Part shown: positions 1 to 62,089 of the stretch, one piece after another
How the letters are laid out: each line of letters begins with the position of its first letter
Numbering within the stretch: position 1 is the stretch's first letter
NCBI GenBank assembly: GCA_054601695.1
Contig: BAAHQB010000213.1
Location: 186,001-250,000 of the forward strand
Direction of reading: 5' to 3'
Source: Amorphochlora amoebiformis
Taxonomy: Eukaryota > Cercozoa > Chlorarachniophyceae
DNA length: 64,000 nucleotides
The notes under the pieces: generated by a model
What the model was told of the DNA's origin: nothing
Database searches by the model: none
The model's input: only the letters and a program-made list of their open reading frames with translations
Program-made: the position numbers and the translations under genes

Positions 1-77
1 TATATAAATAGATATATAATTAAAAATATATGTATATCTACATGCATACATTCATATATTATAATGTCAAGTATAAG

Positions 78-152
<75 letters not shown>

Positions 153-169
153 ATAATACACACACAAAC

Positions 170-250
<81 letters not shown>

Positions 251-344
251 TTATACATATAAACTATACTATACACACACACACACTATATATATATTAT
301 ATTTATATATATATATATATACATTCTTAATTATGTATTTTTAC

Positions 345-19306
<18,962 letters not shown>

Positions 19307-19451
19307 CAATTGTCACTGTGAGTGACAAATTCGAGTCAATTTACGTGAAAACAGTTAACCTCTAATAAAGCCACGTGTTTGGTACCCCTCCTGTGTCACT
19401 CAAAGTGACACGTTATGAACTGTCACTTGGGGTGACAATTTTCCCGACCCC
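19307..19451. promoter_or_regulatory. Divergent promoter with three 17-bp palindromes
   Basis: The start codons of the SMYD-like gene (minus, 19306) and the five-exon gene (plus, 19452) are 145 bp apart. The interval holds TGTCACT-GTG-AGTGACA (19311-19327), TGTCACT-CAA-AGTGACA (19394-19410) and TGTCACT-TGG-GGTGACA (19421-19437). All have 7-bp arms and a 3-bp spacer, and the third has one mismatch. Such spacing suits a dimeric transcription factor. One more near-copy lies at 29767-29783, just past the FAM210-like gene. Confidence 0.7.
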
Positions 19452-22710
<3,259 letters not shown>

Positions 22711-23169
22711 TTTTAGGAGATATTCTAGATATTTGGATAATTGTAGGATTTAATCGGCTGAAAGGGCTGAGTATACTCTAGATACTGGCTGGCTTTGGTA
22801 GTGTCACTAGTGTGTAATACACTGTGTATGGTTGGACATATCATAATACACTATATACAGTGTACATATGAAGACATGATAATCACAGTATTTATAAAAT
22901 TATAGTCATAATTATAGTTATAGGTATAATCATTGAATGTTATGTAACAGTGTAAGTCTAGTACGCCGGTACTACGGCGTATCATATATATGTACATGTA
23001 AATCATAGTATATTGCGGGTATAAACTTTAGTATTATGATAGTACGATGTATGTATACTAGACTATATATGTGTATATGTATATTATATGTATAAATATT
23101 AGTATATAATTATGTAATATTATGTGTACGTACTGTATATATCTATATGTATATATATGCTAGATATGT

Positions 23170-23200
<31 letters not shown>

Positions 23201-23260
23201 CATACTGGGTATATCATGAGTGATTACTATGATATATGATCATTGTACATATATATATAC

Positions 23261-23305
<45 letters not shown>

Positions 23306-23321
23306 ATCTATACATATATAT

Positions 23322-23379
<58 letters not shown>

Positions 23380-23482
23380 TACTATGATTCCGGTATACAA
23401 TGACATTATTAGTAGTACAATACTACAATTGTAAATGTCTAGATTATTGAGGTAAAGCTTTCGGAAAGCTAGCCTTTTTCAG
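22711..23482. other. Intergenic, no gene seen
   Basis: AT-rich unique sequence with short ATACACTGTGTAT-like palindromes near 22815-22870 and AT tracts at 23170-23375. No supported coding exon. Confidence 0.6.
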
Positions 23483-23784
23483 AGGCGAACTCGTATGGAT
23501 ACGTTACACATAGCTATTTCATAAAAGGGTCAGAATGTGAAGTCAACATTCCAGGAGAGGGTATCCGAGTCATCCAGTGGGTTGGCTATATTCTCATGGA
23601 AAAGGGGGAATATTGGCAATATATCGATAAGGAGTTTCATTTGCAGATGCTTCGAAGCCAACAAGATTTCGAGATGCGAAAAATGGAACGAATGCAAAAA
23701 TTGAAAGATGAGGGTCGGAAAGCACTTGTTGAATCGGTCGGCAGCATCATGTTGCAGATGTACAAGATGCATATAGTGATTTAA
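23483..23784 (+). CDS. Coiled-coil ORF, likely second (Myb-like/accessory) ORF of the Harbinger element, 5' end missing
   Basis: The open frame begins after a strong acceptor (cctttttcag) at 23482 and ends at a TAA at 23784. Seen: a globular-looking start (YFIKGSECEVNIPGEGIRV, then QWVGYILMEKGEYW) followed by a charged helix (FHLQMLRSQQDFEMRKMERM) typical of a coiled coil. It lies tail-to-tail with the transposase, 386 bp away. Known: PIF/Harbinger elements usually carry a second ORF for a DNA-binding (SANT/Myb/MADF) protein, often with a C-terminal coiled coil. Assignment to the element is inferred from this arrangement. It could instead be the last exon of a host gene whose upstream exons I did not find. 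Confidence 0.5.
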
Positions 23785-23904
23785 ACAAACGGGACATCAA
23801 GGAAAACAATGAATGAGATCAGTAGCAATTTAAAATTATTAGATAGATTACGTTGGGTGTTTTCACGTGTGTTTAATCACATGTATACATATATATACAC
23901 ATGC

Positions 23905-23965
<61 letters not shown>

Positions 23966-24170
23966 CATACATACATATGTATGCACGTGTACACGTATAT
24001 ATATATATATATATCTAGATATGTATATATATATATACATACATATGTGTACACGTGTGTGTACACGTACGTACCATGTTTCCAAATACCACATACTAAT
24101 ACTATGTACATACATACACATGTGTACGTATGAATGAATGTTGTGAACACATGTGCAGTTTAATTAATAA

Positions 24171-25385
24171 TTAAATTGCAAACGCCATGAATTCTTCCAC
24201 AGTCGGTGGTTGAATTCCGAATTTACTGACAATGGAATTGTCGCCAGTCAAACATGTGTGGTAGTTCGCAAGAAACACAGCGACGAAATACATTTTGGCA
24301 ACTGGCACCTCAAGAATCATTTTTATTTTTTTGAAGTCTATTGCAGTCCAGTAATTGATGACAACTGCATAACCCAATTCAACACTGACCCTCACTGAAC
24401 TCATACGAGTATTCCAGGCAGCCTGCTCTGGTGTAAGACCATCACCTCTATGTTCAGACAATAGAAATGGATACAACGGATAAACTGGATCACCGTATAG
24501 AGCATATTGTTTTCCACCTTCATCAACAAGGTCTCTTTCCCACTGATCTATCAACCCGGATTTTCGCAACATAGTCAAATCATGACGCCGACCACTCTCC
24601 GGTCCATACAATGAAACTATTAGTCCATCAGGAGATACTACTGTCTGATATTTTAGACCATGTGATTTTTTATGCCCGGAATACACAGCTCTCTGGCCAA
24701 CGCTAGGACGGCATGTCCTCCGTAGTGTCCCATCTATGAATCCTATCATGTTATTACATGGTGCTCCAGCTTCTTGGATCGCTTTGGCAAAACGCTCCAG
24801 GTTATTAACAACGTGCTCCCTATACCACCATTGCTTGCGACCCACCCTGCTATATACCAGCTTAAGCATGTGAGTATTGATCTCAGACATAGCACCAACA
24901 GATCGCCCGAAATCTTGGACTAACATTTTCCAAGTACTTGGGTAACTGAGTCTCCTCAACATCAAGCACATCCCTTCGATTGCCATGAAACGAGTTCGAT
25001 TGCCATCTGTCTGCATCACATGTGGGATACCAAGCGCACCTACTAGATTTCGTATTTCGAACAAATCGAACCTGAAACGACTTATCTGATCAGTTCTAGA
25101 CATGGCAGTCACATTCAATCGGAATTGAGGTATGATTGGTGGAGGTGGACGGTCGCGTCGTCGATATTGTCGTTGTCTAGCTTGACGTTTGATGGCTCTC
25201 ATGTATTCACAGGTACGATACTGCACCACGGCCACTGCTGCACACACAGCAGATACGACGGCAACGATCCGCTTCCTTTTCCGTGTCTCGTCAGTTCTCC
25301 TCTCCCACGACTCGCGTTCAGAATGTATTGATACTGTAGCTCGATGTGGAGCCGAAACACCATGAGAAACGATGCGATGCTGCAT
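24171..25385 (-). CDS. PIF/Harbinger-like transposase (DDE_Tnp_4 type)
   Basis: A 404-residue uninterrupted ORF, in sharp contrast to the shredded genes around it. Seen: a basic Arg-rich N-terminus (residues 60-80); a helical DNA-binding-like region (residues 100-200); then the catalytic core with GFIDGTLRRTCRP (Asp218), SGHKKSHGLKYQ, GRRHDLTML, YGDPVYPLYPF (Asp299) and VRVSVELGYAV (Glu336). Known: Harbinger transposases use a DDE triad with DGT, GDxxYP and R-x-x-VE-x motifs and cut and paste DNA between terminal inverted repeats with 3-bp target duplications. I could not find convincing terminal repeats by eye. Two near Met codons make the exact start uncertain. All catalytic residues are present, so the element may be recent or the gene domesticated. 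Confidence 0.88.
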   Translation of the reverse strand: MQHRIVSHGVSAPHRATVSIHSERESWERRTDETRKRKRIVAVVSAVCAAVAVVQYRTCEYMRAIKRQARQRQYRRRDRPPPPIIPQFRLNVTAMSRTDQISRFRFDLFEIRNLVGALGIPHVMQTDGNRTRFMAIEGMCLMLRRLSYPSTWKMLVQDFGRSVGAMSEINTHMLKLVYSRVGRKQWWYREHVVNNLERFAKAIQEAGAPCNNMIGFIDGTLRRTCRPSVGQRAVYSGHKKSHGLKYQTVVSPDGLIVSLYGPESGRRHDLTMLRKSGLIDQWERDLVDEGGKQYALYGDPVYPLYPFLLSEHRGDGLTPEQAAWNTRMSSVRVSVELGYAVVINYWTAIDFKKIKMILEVPVAKMYFVAVFLANYHTCLTGDNSIVSKFGIQPPTVEEFMAFAI

Positions 25386-25601
25386 TGGGGTGGGAGGGTC
25401 CAGAGAAGCGTTTGAGAGGGAAAGCGTATCGACAAATGGAACGGCGGTTTATTTAAATTTGCTGCTTTTTTATAAATTTATTTTTCGTTTGAAGGGAAAG
25501 TTCTGGAAAACCCCAGTTGAATCCCGAGATTCGATTCTCGAGATTCCCCGGAGATCTCCAATTGGACCCCCTCTTAGGGTTTGCAGTTGTGGTTGACGAC
25601 G

Positions 25602-29609
<4,008 letters not shown>

Positions 29610-30960
29610 TACCTACCTCTTCGACTCTCACCAACACATTTACCGCTATCAGATAACACCTATACCACCCTCACCAACACATTTACCACAATCACAGTCA
29701 TCATAATCATTCTCTGAGACAATCAACCATTCAATCCTCAATTATACTCTAACTCACATCCACGATTGTCACTGTGAGTGACCCGATGCATGATACATAC
29801 ATACTACGGATCTAGCTAGCTATCTATGCACACTCTGATACTGACGGCTTTAGATAGATACTGTGGCTTGCTTGTATCGTTTCCGAGGCTTAGACTAAGT
29901 TTGTACACATCATGCTGTACATGTGAGTCAAGTTAACATATCACCGCTCTGCAGCTGAGAAGTATTAATTCGTGTTTCATGACGTTTATTGCTAACGGGA
30001 TGACTAGCGTACCATACTACAGTCATCAGACACAAAAATAATATCAATATTCATGTACAATTGAAAGTAGCTACATTGATTTTCGTACGATACCGGCGTA
30101 CATGTGCTAGATGTGTGATTTAGTGTGATATATATTTATATTGTAGGGCTTTGAAATAAACCTCTAATCTAGGTACTGCTGCGAAATAAAGATTCTATTG
30201 TATTTTTTTTTAATTTTTGTTAACTTAGCTAGTTAGGTTAGAGTAAAAACTTCCGCTGAAGTACTACGGTATATACAATCAGTACAAGGTCACTTGTGCA
30301 CGAATGCATAGCGCATACAATCCTAGCAAGTTGTTGTACTTGATATTCTGGTCTGATGTGATTTGTATTTGTTGGCATAATGTTTAATTTTCTACACTCC
30401 ACCCAATGTGAACGCACTGTAAAGGGTGAAAGCATTGTTGAAACATTGTTGAAACATTGTACGTATTGGCTTCGTTCGGGATACTAGGGAAGTACGTATA
30501 TTGGAAAATAACGTGGTACGCATCTTGGTACGTATGTTGATACGTACGTATGTCGGTACGTATGTTGGTCGTAATACGTATCTAGGTATATACATGTACG
30601 TATCTGGTCGTACGTATGTACGTATATATGTACGTAGGTTAGTCTTAACACAAAGTTTTTTATTAGCCTTTTGGAATGTGAAACGACTTTTACTGATACA
30701 TGCTAGACATGTATAGGGCTCATTTTTTTTTGCTTTCTAGACTTTCTAGACTTTGATTCATTAGTCTAGTAGAAGTCGAGTTCTGCCGCTAGGGATATAT
30801 TTGGTGTTTACAATATCGATATGATCTCCCATTCCGGTGGGTACCTAAATGTGACATTAATTTAACGTTCCAGTGATTAGGTGATGTCGCGACATGTACA
30901 TCACTTAGGCGTGCTCTTCGTAATTCTAGTACGTCGAAGCTCGGTCGAGCCGATCACGAG
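29610..30960. other. Unique, mostly non-coding stretch between two converging genes
   Basis: Between the 3' ends of the FAM210-like and dioxygenase genes. It holds one TGTCACT palindrome (29767), a TACGTA-rich patch (30490-30640) and an open minus frame at 30238-30435 (PEYQVQQLARIVCAMHSCTS) without a recognisable family or clear start. Confidence 0.5.
29767..29783. promoter_or_regulatory. Fourth copy of the TGTCACT-N3-AGTGACA palindrome
   Basis: The sequence TGTCACTGTGAGTGACC differs from the first promoter copy (19311-19327) by its last base and shares the ATTGTCACTGTGAGTGAC core. It lies about 160 bp past the FAM210-like stop codon and near no start codon that I can identify. Confidence 0.45.
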
Positions 30961-31105
30961 ATGCGACCGGTCAGATGGGTTTCGGAGATTCGAATCGATC
31001 CCCGAAGGTCAGATGGGTTTCGGAGAGTCGAATCAATAGACAAGGTCAGATGGGTTTCGGAGAGACGAATCAATCGCTAAGGTCAGATGGATTCGGAGAG
31101 TCGAA

Positions 31106-42581
<11,476 letters not shown>

Positions 42582-42648
42582 CTGAGATGCCGCTCTATCC
42601 CCTGTGCGTTAACACAAGTCTGTCAATTTAGATGTATACCATGTGTAG

Positions 42649-42757
<109 letters not shown>

Positions 42758-42854
42758 TATGTATAATATATAAATATGATAAATAAAAATATATATATAT
42801 TGTACATACATCTATATATATGTATATATATATATAAATATTTTATTTTTATAT

Positions 42855-43083
<229 letters not shown>

Positions 43084-43122
43084 ATATGTATATGCACATA
43101 CACACACATATACATACATTAG

Positions 43123-43175
<53 letters not shown>

Positions 43176-43221
43176 TGTATACGTGTATATATGCACATAA
43201 ACATACAAATATATATACATT

Positions 43222-43272
<51 letters not shown>

Positions 43273-43273
43273 C

Positions 43274-43313
<40 letters not shown>

Positions 43314-43316
43314 TAT

Positions 43317-43416
<100 letters not shown>

Positions 43417-43498
43417 TACATCACATATATATATATATATATCATACATCACATATTTATATATGACACATAGAAAATATATGCGTTCCCCAAACACA

Positions 43499-43720
43499 TT
43501 AAATCCAAAAAAAATGTGTAGCCAACCCCCACACTCTCACCCCCGAAAGCGCAAATCTTTCAGACTCACAACAGTTTGACCTCGAAACAGAAGGATTCAA
43601 GCTACCTGTTAGGACGGAGGGTTGGACTACGCGGACCGACACGTGGAAGATTAGTATGGAGATAAGAGCAAGGACACAAACCAGCTGGAATGGTCCACAT
43701 TTCTTCGAAAAAGCTTTCAT
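43499..43720 (-). CDS. Short signal-anchor protein or first exon, function unknown
   Basis: The ATG at 43720 is followed by a short basic segment (MKAFSKKCGPFQ) and a hydrophobic helix (LVCVLALISILIFHVSVRVV), a type II signal anchor or uncleaved signal peptide. The frame stays open to 43499 (74 residues), but a donor CTAACAG/GTAGCT at 43606/43605 or GGGG/GTGAGA near 43540 could end it earlier. I found no phase-matched second exon with protein-like content in the AT-rich stretch to 42620. It lies divergent from the 24-exon membrane-protein gene, 476 bp away. Family not recognised. Confidence 0.4.
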   Translation of the reverse strand: MKAFSKKCGPFQLVCVLALISILIFHVSVRVVQPSVLTGSLNPSVSRSNCCESERFALSGVRVWGLATHFFWI

Positions 43721-44196
43721 TTTTTCGGCTCCAGGCACCCTCTCCGAGATCCTGATCAGAGAGAGGGTCAGAAACAAATCAAACGCGCAGGCTTAAGCCG
43801 GGAGAGCAAGAGGGGGGGGGTTTGCAAGACAACTGGATGGTCAGAGAGCCACGTGTCAATTTCGACCGCGAAAATCCAATTAAATCTAAAAATTCGTCGC
43901 ATTTTTTTTGGAATCTTCCGCGAACCTTCATGAGAGGGTTTGGTATATCACACTTCGATATCTTCCATATCTCAGTCTGATATGGCAGTAAGGTGTTTAG
44001 GTCAAGATCCGTATGTACACAATATCTGTCAGGTTATAGGGATATGTGACTATATCTCACTTAAGATATACGGATATCTAGGACAGATATGTTCTATATC
44101 TAACACATCTTGGAAAATCTTTCTCACAACACAAACCCCGATCAAACCGTGTTTTCAAGGAGTCTGTCCTCCTTATAATCCAACCGACCGACGCAC
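43721..44196. promoter_or_regulatory. Divergent intergenic region
   Basis: Unique, repeat-poor sequence between the start codons of the signal-anchor ORF (minus) and the 24-exon membrane-protein gene (plus). It contains ACACGTGTC-like (CCACGTGTC near 43851) and several ATATCTC/ATATCT-type palindromic motifs between 43957 and 44100. No TATA-box can be distinguished in this AT-rich genome. Confidence 0.4.
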
Positions 44197-56386
<12,190 letters not shown>

Positions 56387-57584
56387 TTCATCAACATCTA
56401 AGAGACACGTGTCATTCAGTCTAAAAATAATAAACATTAACTCGCGCATACGGGTGACACGTGTCCATCCGGCCATTCAAGGGATTGTCAGGAAGGTACA
56501 ATGAAGTCGGTACAGTAGGCATTAACTACATTAGATTTTAGTTGTCAGCATTAGAGATTCCGGAGATTCTTGGAGATCATCACATTAGTCACTTGTACGT
56601 CGATATTGATTGTCATTCAAAAGTTGAAAGTTGAATATTTAAATCTAAGAACCTGAGTTGCTGACCTAACGCACGTAGTACATCATGTAATATACTACGA
56701 AGTATATATTATCGTGATGTATATATGTACACTTCTAGTACATAAGCATATGACATGTATGATGGTATGATCGACACATGAGAATATATAGAAATAAAAA
56801 TATAAAAATTCATTTTAAATTTATTAATAATAACTTTGACTTTAGTTAATAAAAATTAGGATAGCGAAAATAATATCTCTAGGTGTGAATTATGACAAGT
56901 AGTGTTCATTGTGATGAATGATGCATCTCGAGCATCTACATCATTCCATCTATCATGTACATACACATATGTAGATACATACATATACACACACACATAT
57001 ATATATGTATATATATATATATATATACATATATAATTGTATATATGCACACATATTTATATATACATATATTATACACACACATATATACATCTAGACA
57101 TACATACACTATCTCATATAATATATATATATATATATCTATATATATATATATATACATACATACACCCTAAAGACTAGTTCAGGTACTATGATTGATT
57201 GTAGTAATTTGACTAGTGAAGTACAGATGCACTCTAGATGCGCGGAAAATTTCAAGAGATTGATACGAAGTCAATGATCACCACAACTCACATCTCAGCC
57301 AACCGCTCACGGACTAAGCCTTTCCAAGCGGTGGCATCATATTGTCGATATTTTGTCGCATGCAGTCAAGACAACAAGCTTCGATAAATCTCAATATTAT
57401 TCCCAACTATCCGAAGTTATTTATATGAGAAACCAAGACGGAGCCCAACCCTGTCGAATCTCAGCTGGAATACGGAATCTAATCGGGACCCAGGGCATAT
57501 GGTCGGAACCCAGAAGTATAGAATTCGAATATAGTCGGAATCCAGATCGAGGAAGTTGGTAGTTGGTAGTCGGTAGTTGGGGTT
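56387..57584. other. 3' flank of the membrane-protein gene, no gene seen
   Basis: Contains two GACACGTGTC palindromes (56405-56413 region and 56456-56465 region), a copy of the GAGATTCCGGAGATTCTTGG motif (56556-56579) and an AT tract at 56990-57165. It ends in a GGTAGTTGGTAGTCGG patch. Confidence 0.5.
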
Positions 57585-57654
57585 TTAGTTCGCTTTCTTA
57601 GGGATCCCAGCGGCTGTGAGATTTGTAGACATATGTGTATGCATTATATAATAC

Positions 57655-57711
<57 letters not shown>

Positions 57712-57729
57712 ATAGATATAATGATATTA

Positions 57730-57807
<78 letters not shown>

Positions 57808-57808
57808 G

Positions 57809-57844
<36 letters not shown>

Positions 57845-59196
57845 ACATAATATGTTTGTGTGCATTAAATACATTCAACATTAAACTACCCTTGAGCAAG
57901 TCTTGAATTTGCGCATGCACACCAGTTCCAGGGTCGAAATGGGCAAACTTAACTTCAGAGCCCTACACTCATTTGGGTTAGGGCTTCAGTGTTAGGGTTA
58001 GACTTAGGGTAACACTCAGGTTCGGGTTAGGGTTAGGATTAAAACGATGGAGTTTTTAAAGTTAGGGTTAGGGTTAGGGTTAGGAATAGGGTTATGGTTA
58101 GGGCCTAGGAATAGGGTTATGGTTAGGCTTAGGTAGGGTTTAGACTGCAGAGGGTTAGGGTTAAGAGTTTGGGCTAGAGTTAGGCTTAGGCCAGTATAAG
58201 AGGGTTAGGGCTAGGGTTAGGGTTGCTCAAGATGTCGAAGAGTTAGGGTTAGAGTTAGGGTTAGGGTTAGTGTTAGGGTTAGGGTTAGGCTTAGAGATAG
58301 GGCTAGGGTTAGGGTCAAGATTAGGGTTTAAGAGTGGTTGGGGGTTAGGTTGTTTAGGGTTAGGGTTAGGGTTAGCATGTGGGGTGAGAGATATATACCT
58401 CGAAGACAAACTGTCCTCCTTGCTGGAGCCCTTGCTATTTATATGCATACATTTATATATTTGCACATATGTGTTTACCTAATTACATATAAACATATTC
58501 CATATATGTACTACATATGTGCATTTATTTATGTATTAATCATTGTACTTAAGCACATGTTCCGATATTTTATCACTTAGCCCTCTATCCCCTCCCCTAA
58601 AAAGAAGGAGAAACTAAGAACTTATGAATGAAATTGGAAAATTCTAAACGAACCATGAGAGAGACACCGAAAAAAAAAAATATAAATTAGCCCGAAATAA
58701 TTAGAAAATGCAAAAATTAATTATTTTAGTAATAATTGCCTTAAGTCCCTGAGCGATTCCCTTCTTGAAATCCGGCGGCAACCACTTAGAACCGTCCCTA
58801 CCCCATGCCTTAGCATATCTGCCCAAATAGGGTTAGGGTTAGGGTTAGGGTTAGGTTAGATCAGATTATTCAACATGTGTCGTAGTCCGAGGACCATTGA
58901 CTCCGGAGTGGGGCTATAGTGCTGTTAGGGTTAGGGTTAGGGTTAGGGTTTGGGTTAAGGTTAAAATTAGGGTAAAATTTGTGTCAAATATATATATATA
59001 TATATATATAATATATATATATATATATTTATATATATGTGTGTGTATATTTATGTGTATATATAGTACATACATACGTAGATGCAAAATACATACACAT
59101 TAAATCCAGATTGGTTTCAAAGCTTATCAAATAAATATATACATATACATATACATTTACATACATACCTACATACGTACATACACACACACACAC

Positions 59197-59250
<54 letters not shown>

Positions 59251-59395
59251 ACATATATATATATATATATATACTGCATGCACATACAGACACAAATACA
59301 TACTTAGTATCCAAATTGATAGAAAGATTACTTCAGCGCTACTGAGGAAAGAGTAATGTATGTATATGTATACACACACATATGTATATATATAT

Positions 59396-59426
<31 letters not shown>

Positions 59427-60073
59427 TATATACTACATGCATACATAGACAACATACATAATATCCAAATGGATAAAAGAATTACTTCGGCGCTACAGAA
59501 GAAAGAGTCGACTCCTCCGACGATGACCTACACATAAACTTAGGTAAACTTACCCAAAGCCTCAGCAACTCTAAGCTTAAGCTTAGTGTTAGAGGGCTAG
59601 ATTAGAGTGTATTTTTTATTAGTTAGGATTAGAATGGTCTTACAGTGCTCGTGCCGCGATAGCCCTTGGTATTTCCGGGCGAAGAAAGGTATCCTATATG
59701 CGCGTGAATTTACTAGTTATGAGGCATAATGGGCGTGCAAACTTATTGATGGGTTTTGAGAGTATGTGTCGAGGGCAGCGTGCACGTGCCCAGAGCAATG
59801 TGCACGTGTTCAGGGCAGTGTGCACTTGTTTTTCAGGGCAATATGTGCCTGTTCAGTGCAGTTTGTACGTGGTCAGGGCGGTGTGCATGTGTTGAGTATA
59901 GTGTGCACGTGTCCAGGGTAATACGCACGTGGACGTCGGAGTCTGGGAACATCGTATGTCAAAACTGTACATGCTTTCCGTTAGAGTGTATATATATATA
60001 TATATGTATATGACTTTAATGTATGTTTTCTATCCACTATTACTGTAATACTCGTGTACATATATATATATAC

Positions 60074-60126
<53 letters not shown>

Positions 60127-60225
60127 TACATATATATATATATATATATATATATCTAAAATATAATAATATAGTTGGTACCTGAAAGCCTTGGCGGAAG
60201 CCAATGTCGCCATAACTGGAACCAT
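57585..60225 (-). CDS. Small protein with a mitochondrial-like presequence, function unknown, eight exons
   Basis: Exons: 60225-60182 (ATG), 59964-59925, 59693-59644, 59527-59486, 59122-59099, 58818-58740, 58434-58399, 57962-57890, 57613-57585 (TAA). That makes nine coding pieces if the small 59122-59099 exon is counted, and all phases match (2,0,2,2,2,0,0,1); about 125 residues. Seen: a leader rich in Ala/Arg/Ser with few acids ([25 protein letters not shown]), like mitochondrial presequences; then [52 protein letters not shown] and [12 protein letters not shown] at the C-terminus. No known family is recognised. The exon ending at 58740 is followed by GCAATT, a GC donor. Its introns contain TTAGGG runs on the plus strand (CCCTAA in the sense strand). 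The start codon exon is supported only by an open frame and a good GTACCA donor. Confidence 0.7.
59760..59935. repeat. About 22-bp GTGCACGTGT repeat
   Basis: About eight degenerate units of GTGCACGTGTCCAGGGCAG. It begins at the donor of exon 2 of the small mitochondrial-like protein gene (59925) and extends into the intron. Confidence 0.85.
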
Positions 60226-60243
60226 CGTCAATATATCTAATAT

Positions 60244-60284
<41 letters not shown>

Positions 60285-60501
60285 GGATATGTATATATAT
60301 GTATTTATTTACACAGAAGCCATGTGTTCATATAATTTAAACCCTCGTTGAGATATACACATACATACATATACATATAATATTTATGTGTAATAATATG
60401 TGTATACGTATATGTGTGTAACATATGTGTATATATATATAATAGTAATAAGTGTATATATTTACATATTAGTAGTATGTATTTATATATGTATACCTTT
60501 G

Positions 60502-60542
<41 letters not shown>

Positions 60543-60988
60543 AATTAATTATATATACATATATATATATATACATATATAAATACAACACAATACATAG
60601 TATGAGTACAAATTCGAAGGCGGAAATCCCGTCTCCTGACAAAATGCGCGCGCTTTTTCAGAGTCCCCTAAGGTTACCACATTGTGCTTAGGGTTACTTT
60701 ATCGAGGGGTGGGGGTTTGTAGCGTGCGAGATTGCGAGGAATTAAAAGGCAAAGGCACACAGCGTGTGAGAATGAGCGCAAGACATCAGAGAGGAAGAGA
60801 GATAGACGGGTAGAAAGAGAGCAGACAGAAAGAGAGAGAGAGAGAGAAGTGAGGGAATAGCTGGCGATCAGGGAGAGAGAGGGAGAGAGAGAGAAGTGAG
60901 GGAATAGCTGACGATGAGAGAGAGAGAAGTGAGGGAATAGCTGACGATGAGAGAGAGAGAGAGAGAGGGAGAGGTGAGGATAGCTGAG

Positions 60989-61251
60989 CATCGAGATCGA
61001 TTAAGTGTCGCTTCTTGAGCAAGGCTCAGGTTAGGGTTAGAGGTAGGGGTATGGGTTAGTGGTCGGTTAGAGTTGGTTGACCTATGCCAATGGCAACAAG
61101 ACGGACGCCCTGAAGATTGAGATAGAGTGTGTGAGCTTGGGTTAGAATTCGAATAAGCTCAGAATCTTGATAGATTTCTCTGATGATGTCTGATTTTCAT
61201 CTTTCTCACTCTCTCTCTCTTTTTCTCGTTTTTCAGATTCGGTTGCTCTGA
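60989..61251 (+). CDS. C-terminal exons of an unrecognised plus-strand gene
   Basis: Three phase-matched pieces: 60989-61029 (SRSIKCRFLSKAQ), 61071-61130 (SWLTYANGNKTDALKIEIEC) and 61237-61251 (IRLL and a TGA). The last acceptor has a textbook pyrimidine tract (ctctttttctcgtttttcag). Upstream lies a (GA)n tract and no earlier exon could be chosen with confidence. The peptide is protein-like but matches no family I know. An alternative reading through 61237 into the (CT)n tract stays open in another frame for over 100 codons but is dominated by Ser/Leu from the dinucleotide repeat. Confidence 0.35.
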
Positions 61252-61754
61252 TGACAGGATCTAGATTACACATCCTCCCTCTCTCCCCCCCTTCTCTCTC
61301 CCTTCCCCCCCCTCCCCTCTCTCTCTCCCCCTATCTCTCATTCCTCTCTCTCTCCTTTTCCTCTCTCCTATTTTCCTCTCTCTCAATATCTTGCCCTCGA
61401 CATCTCTTCTCATCGTCTCTTTTCCTCTCTCGCACTCTTTGCCTCTCGCTCTCTTTTCCCTCGCTCGCTCTCTTTTCCTCTCTCTCTCTTTCTCTCTTTT
61501 CTCTCTTTTCTCTCTGTGCTCTTCTCCGTGACCGCATCTGTGATCTCTGGGAGCCTTTTGTTAAGAATCGACGCCAGCTCCCAACAGAACTAGTTAGTGT
61601 TAGCGTTTAGACCAAAGCGTTACATTTGGGATTGACTTAGGGTTAGCTTCGAAGTGCAAGGGTTGAAGTATAGAGATAGCTCACAAATAACTAGCTTTGG
61701 AACACTGTAGGGTCAAGGATGCACTCAAGGTTGGGTAGCCTCAGATTAACTTAA

Positions 61755-61806
<52 letters not shown>

Positions 61807-61974
61807 ATTTATACACATATGTTTATAGACATAATATATTATATAATACTGTATTTTATACATGAATCAGAGGAAATGTTAGGTTTAAGGTGAGGTTTGG
61901 GTTAAGGTTAGGGTTGGTGTAAATTACAATTCAGCCGAAGTGACGGACTTTTCGTCAGGTCGAGTTTGCATGTG

Positions 61975-62024
<50 letters not shown>

Positions 62025-62031
62025 ATATATG

Positions 62032-62062
<31 letters not shown>

Positions 62063-62089
62063 GTATTATATATACATATATATGTGTAT

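Larger units (their letters stand above)
23483..25385. mobile_element. PIF/Harbinger-like DNA transposon (core)
   Basis: A convergent pair formed by the coiled-coil ORF (plus) and an intact DDE transposase (minus). Between them, 23785-24170 holds an (AT)n tract and ACACGTGT-type sequence. The outer boundaries are not defined: no clear terminal inverted repeats were recognised between 22711 and 23482 or between 25386 and 25601. The right side lies only 216 bp from the start codon of the FAM210-like gene, so part of its promoter may lie in or next to the element. Confidence 0.6.

Noticed and set aside
61200-61615. 119-residue Ser/Leu-rich plus-strand ORF ending in ALLRDRICDLWEPFVKNRRQ
   Set aside because: Mostly (CT)n translation. 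The last 30 residues look real but could not be linked to another exon.
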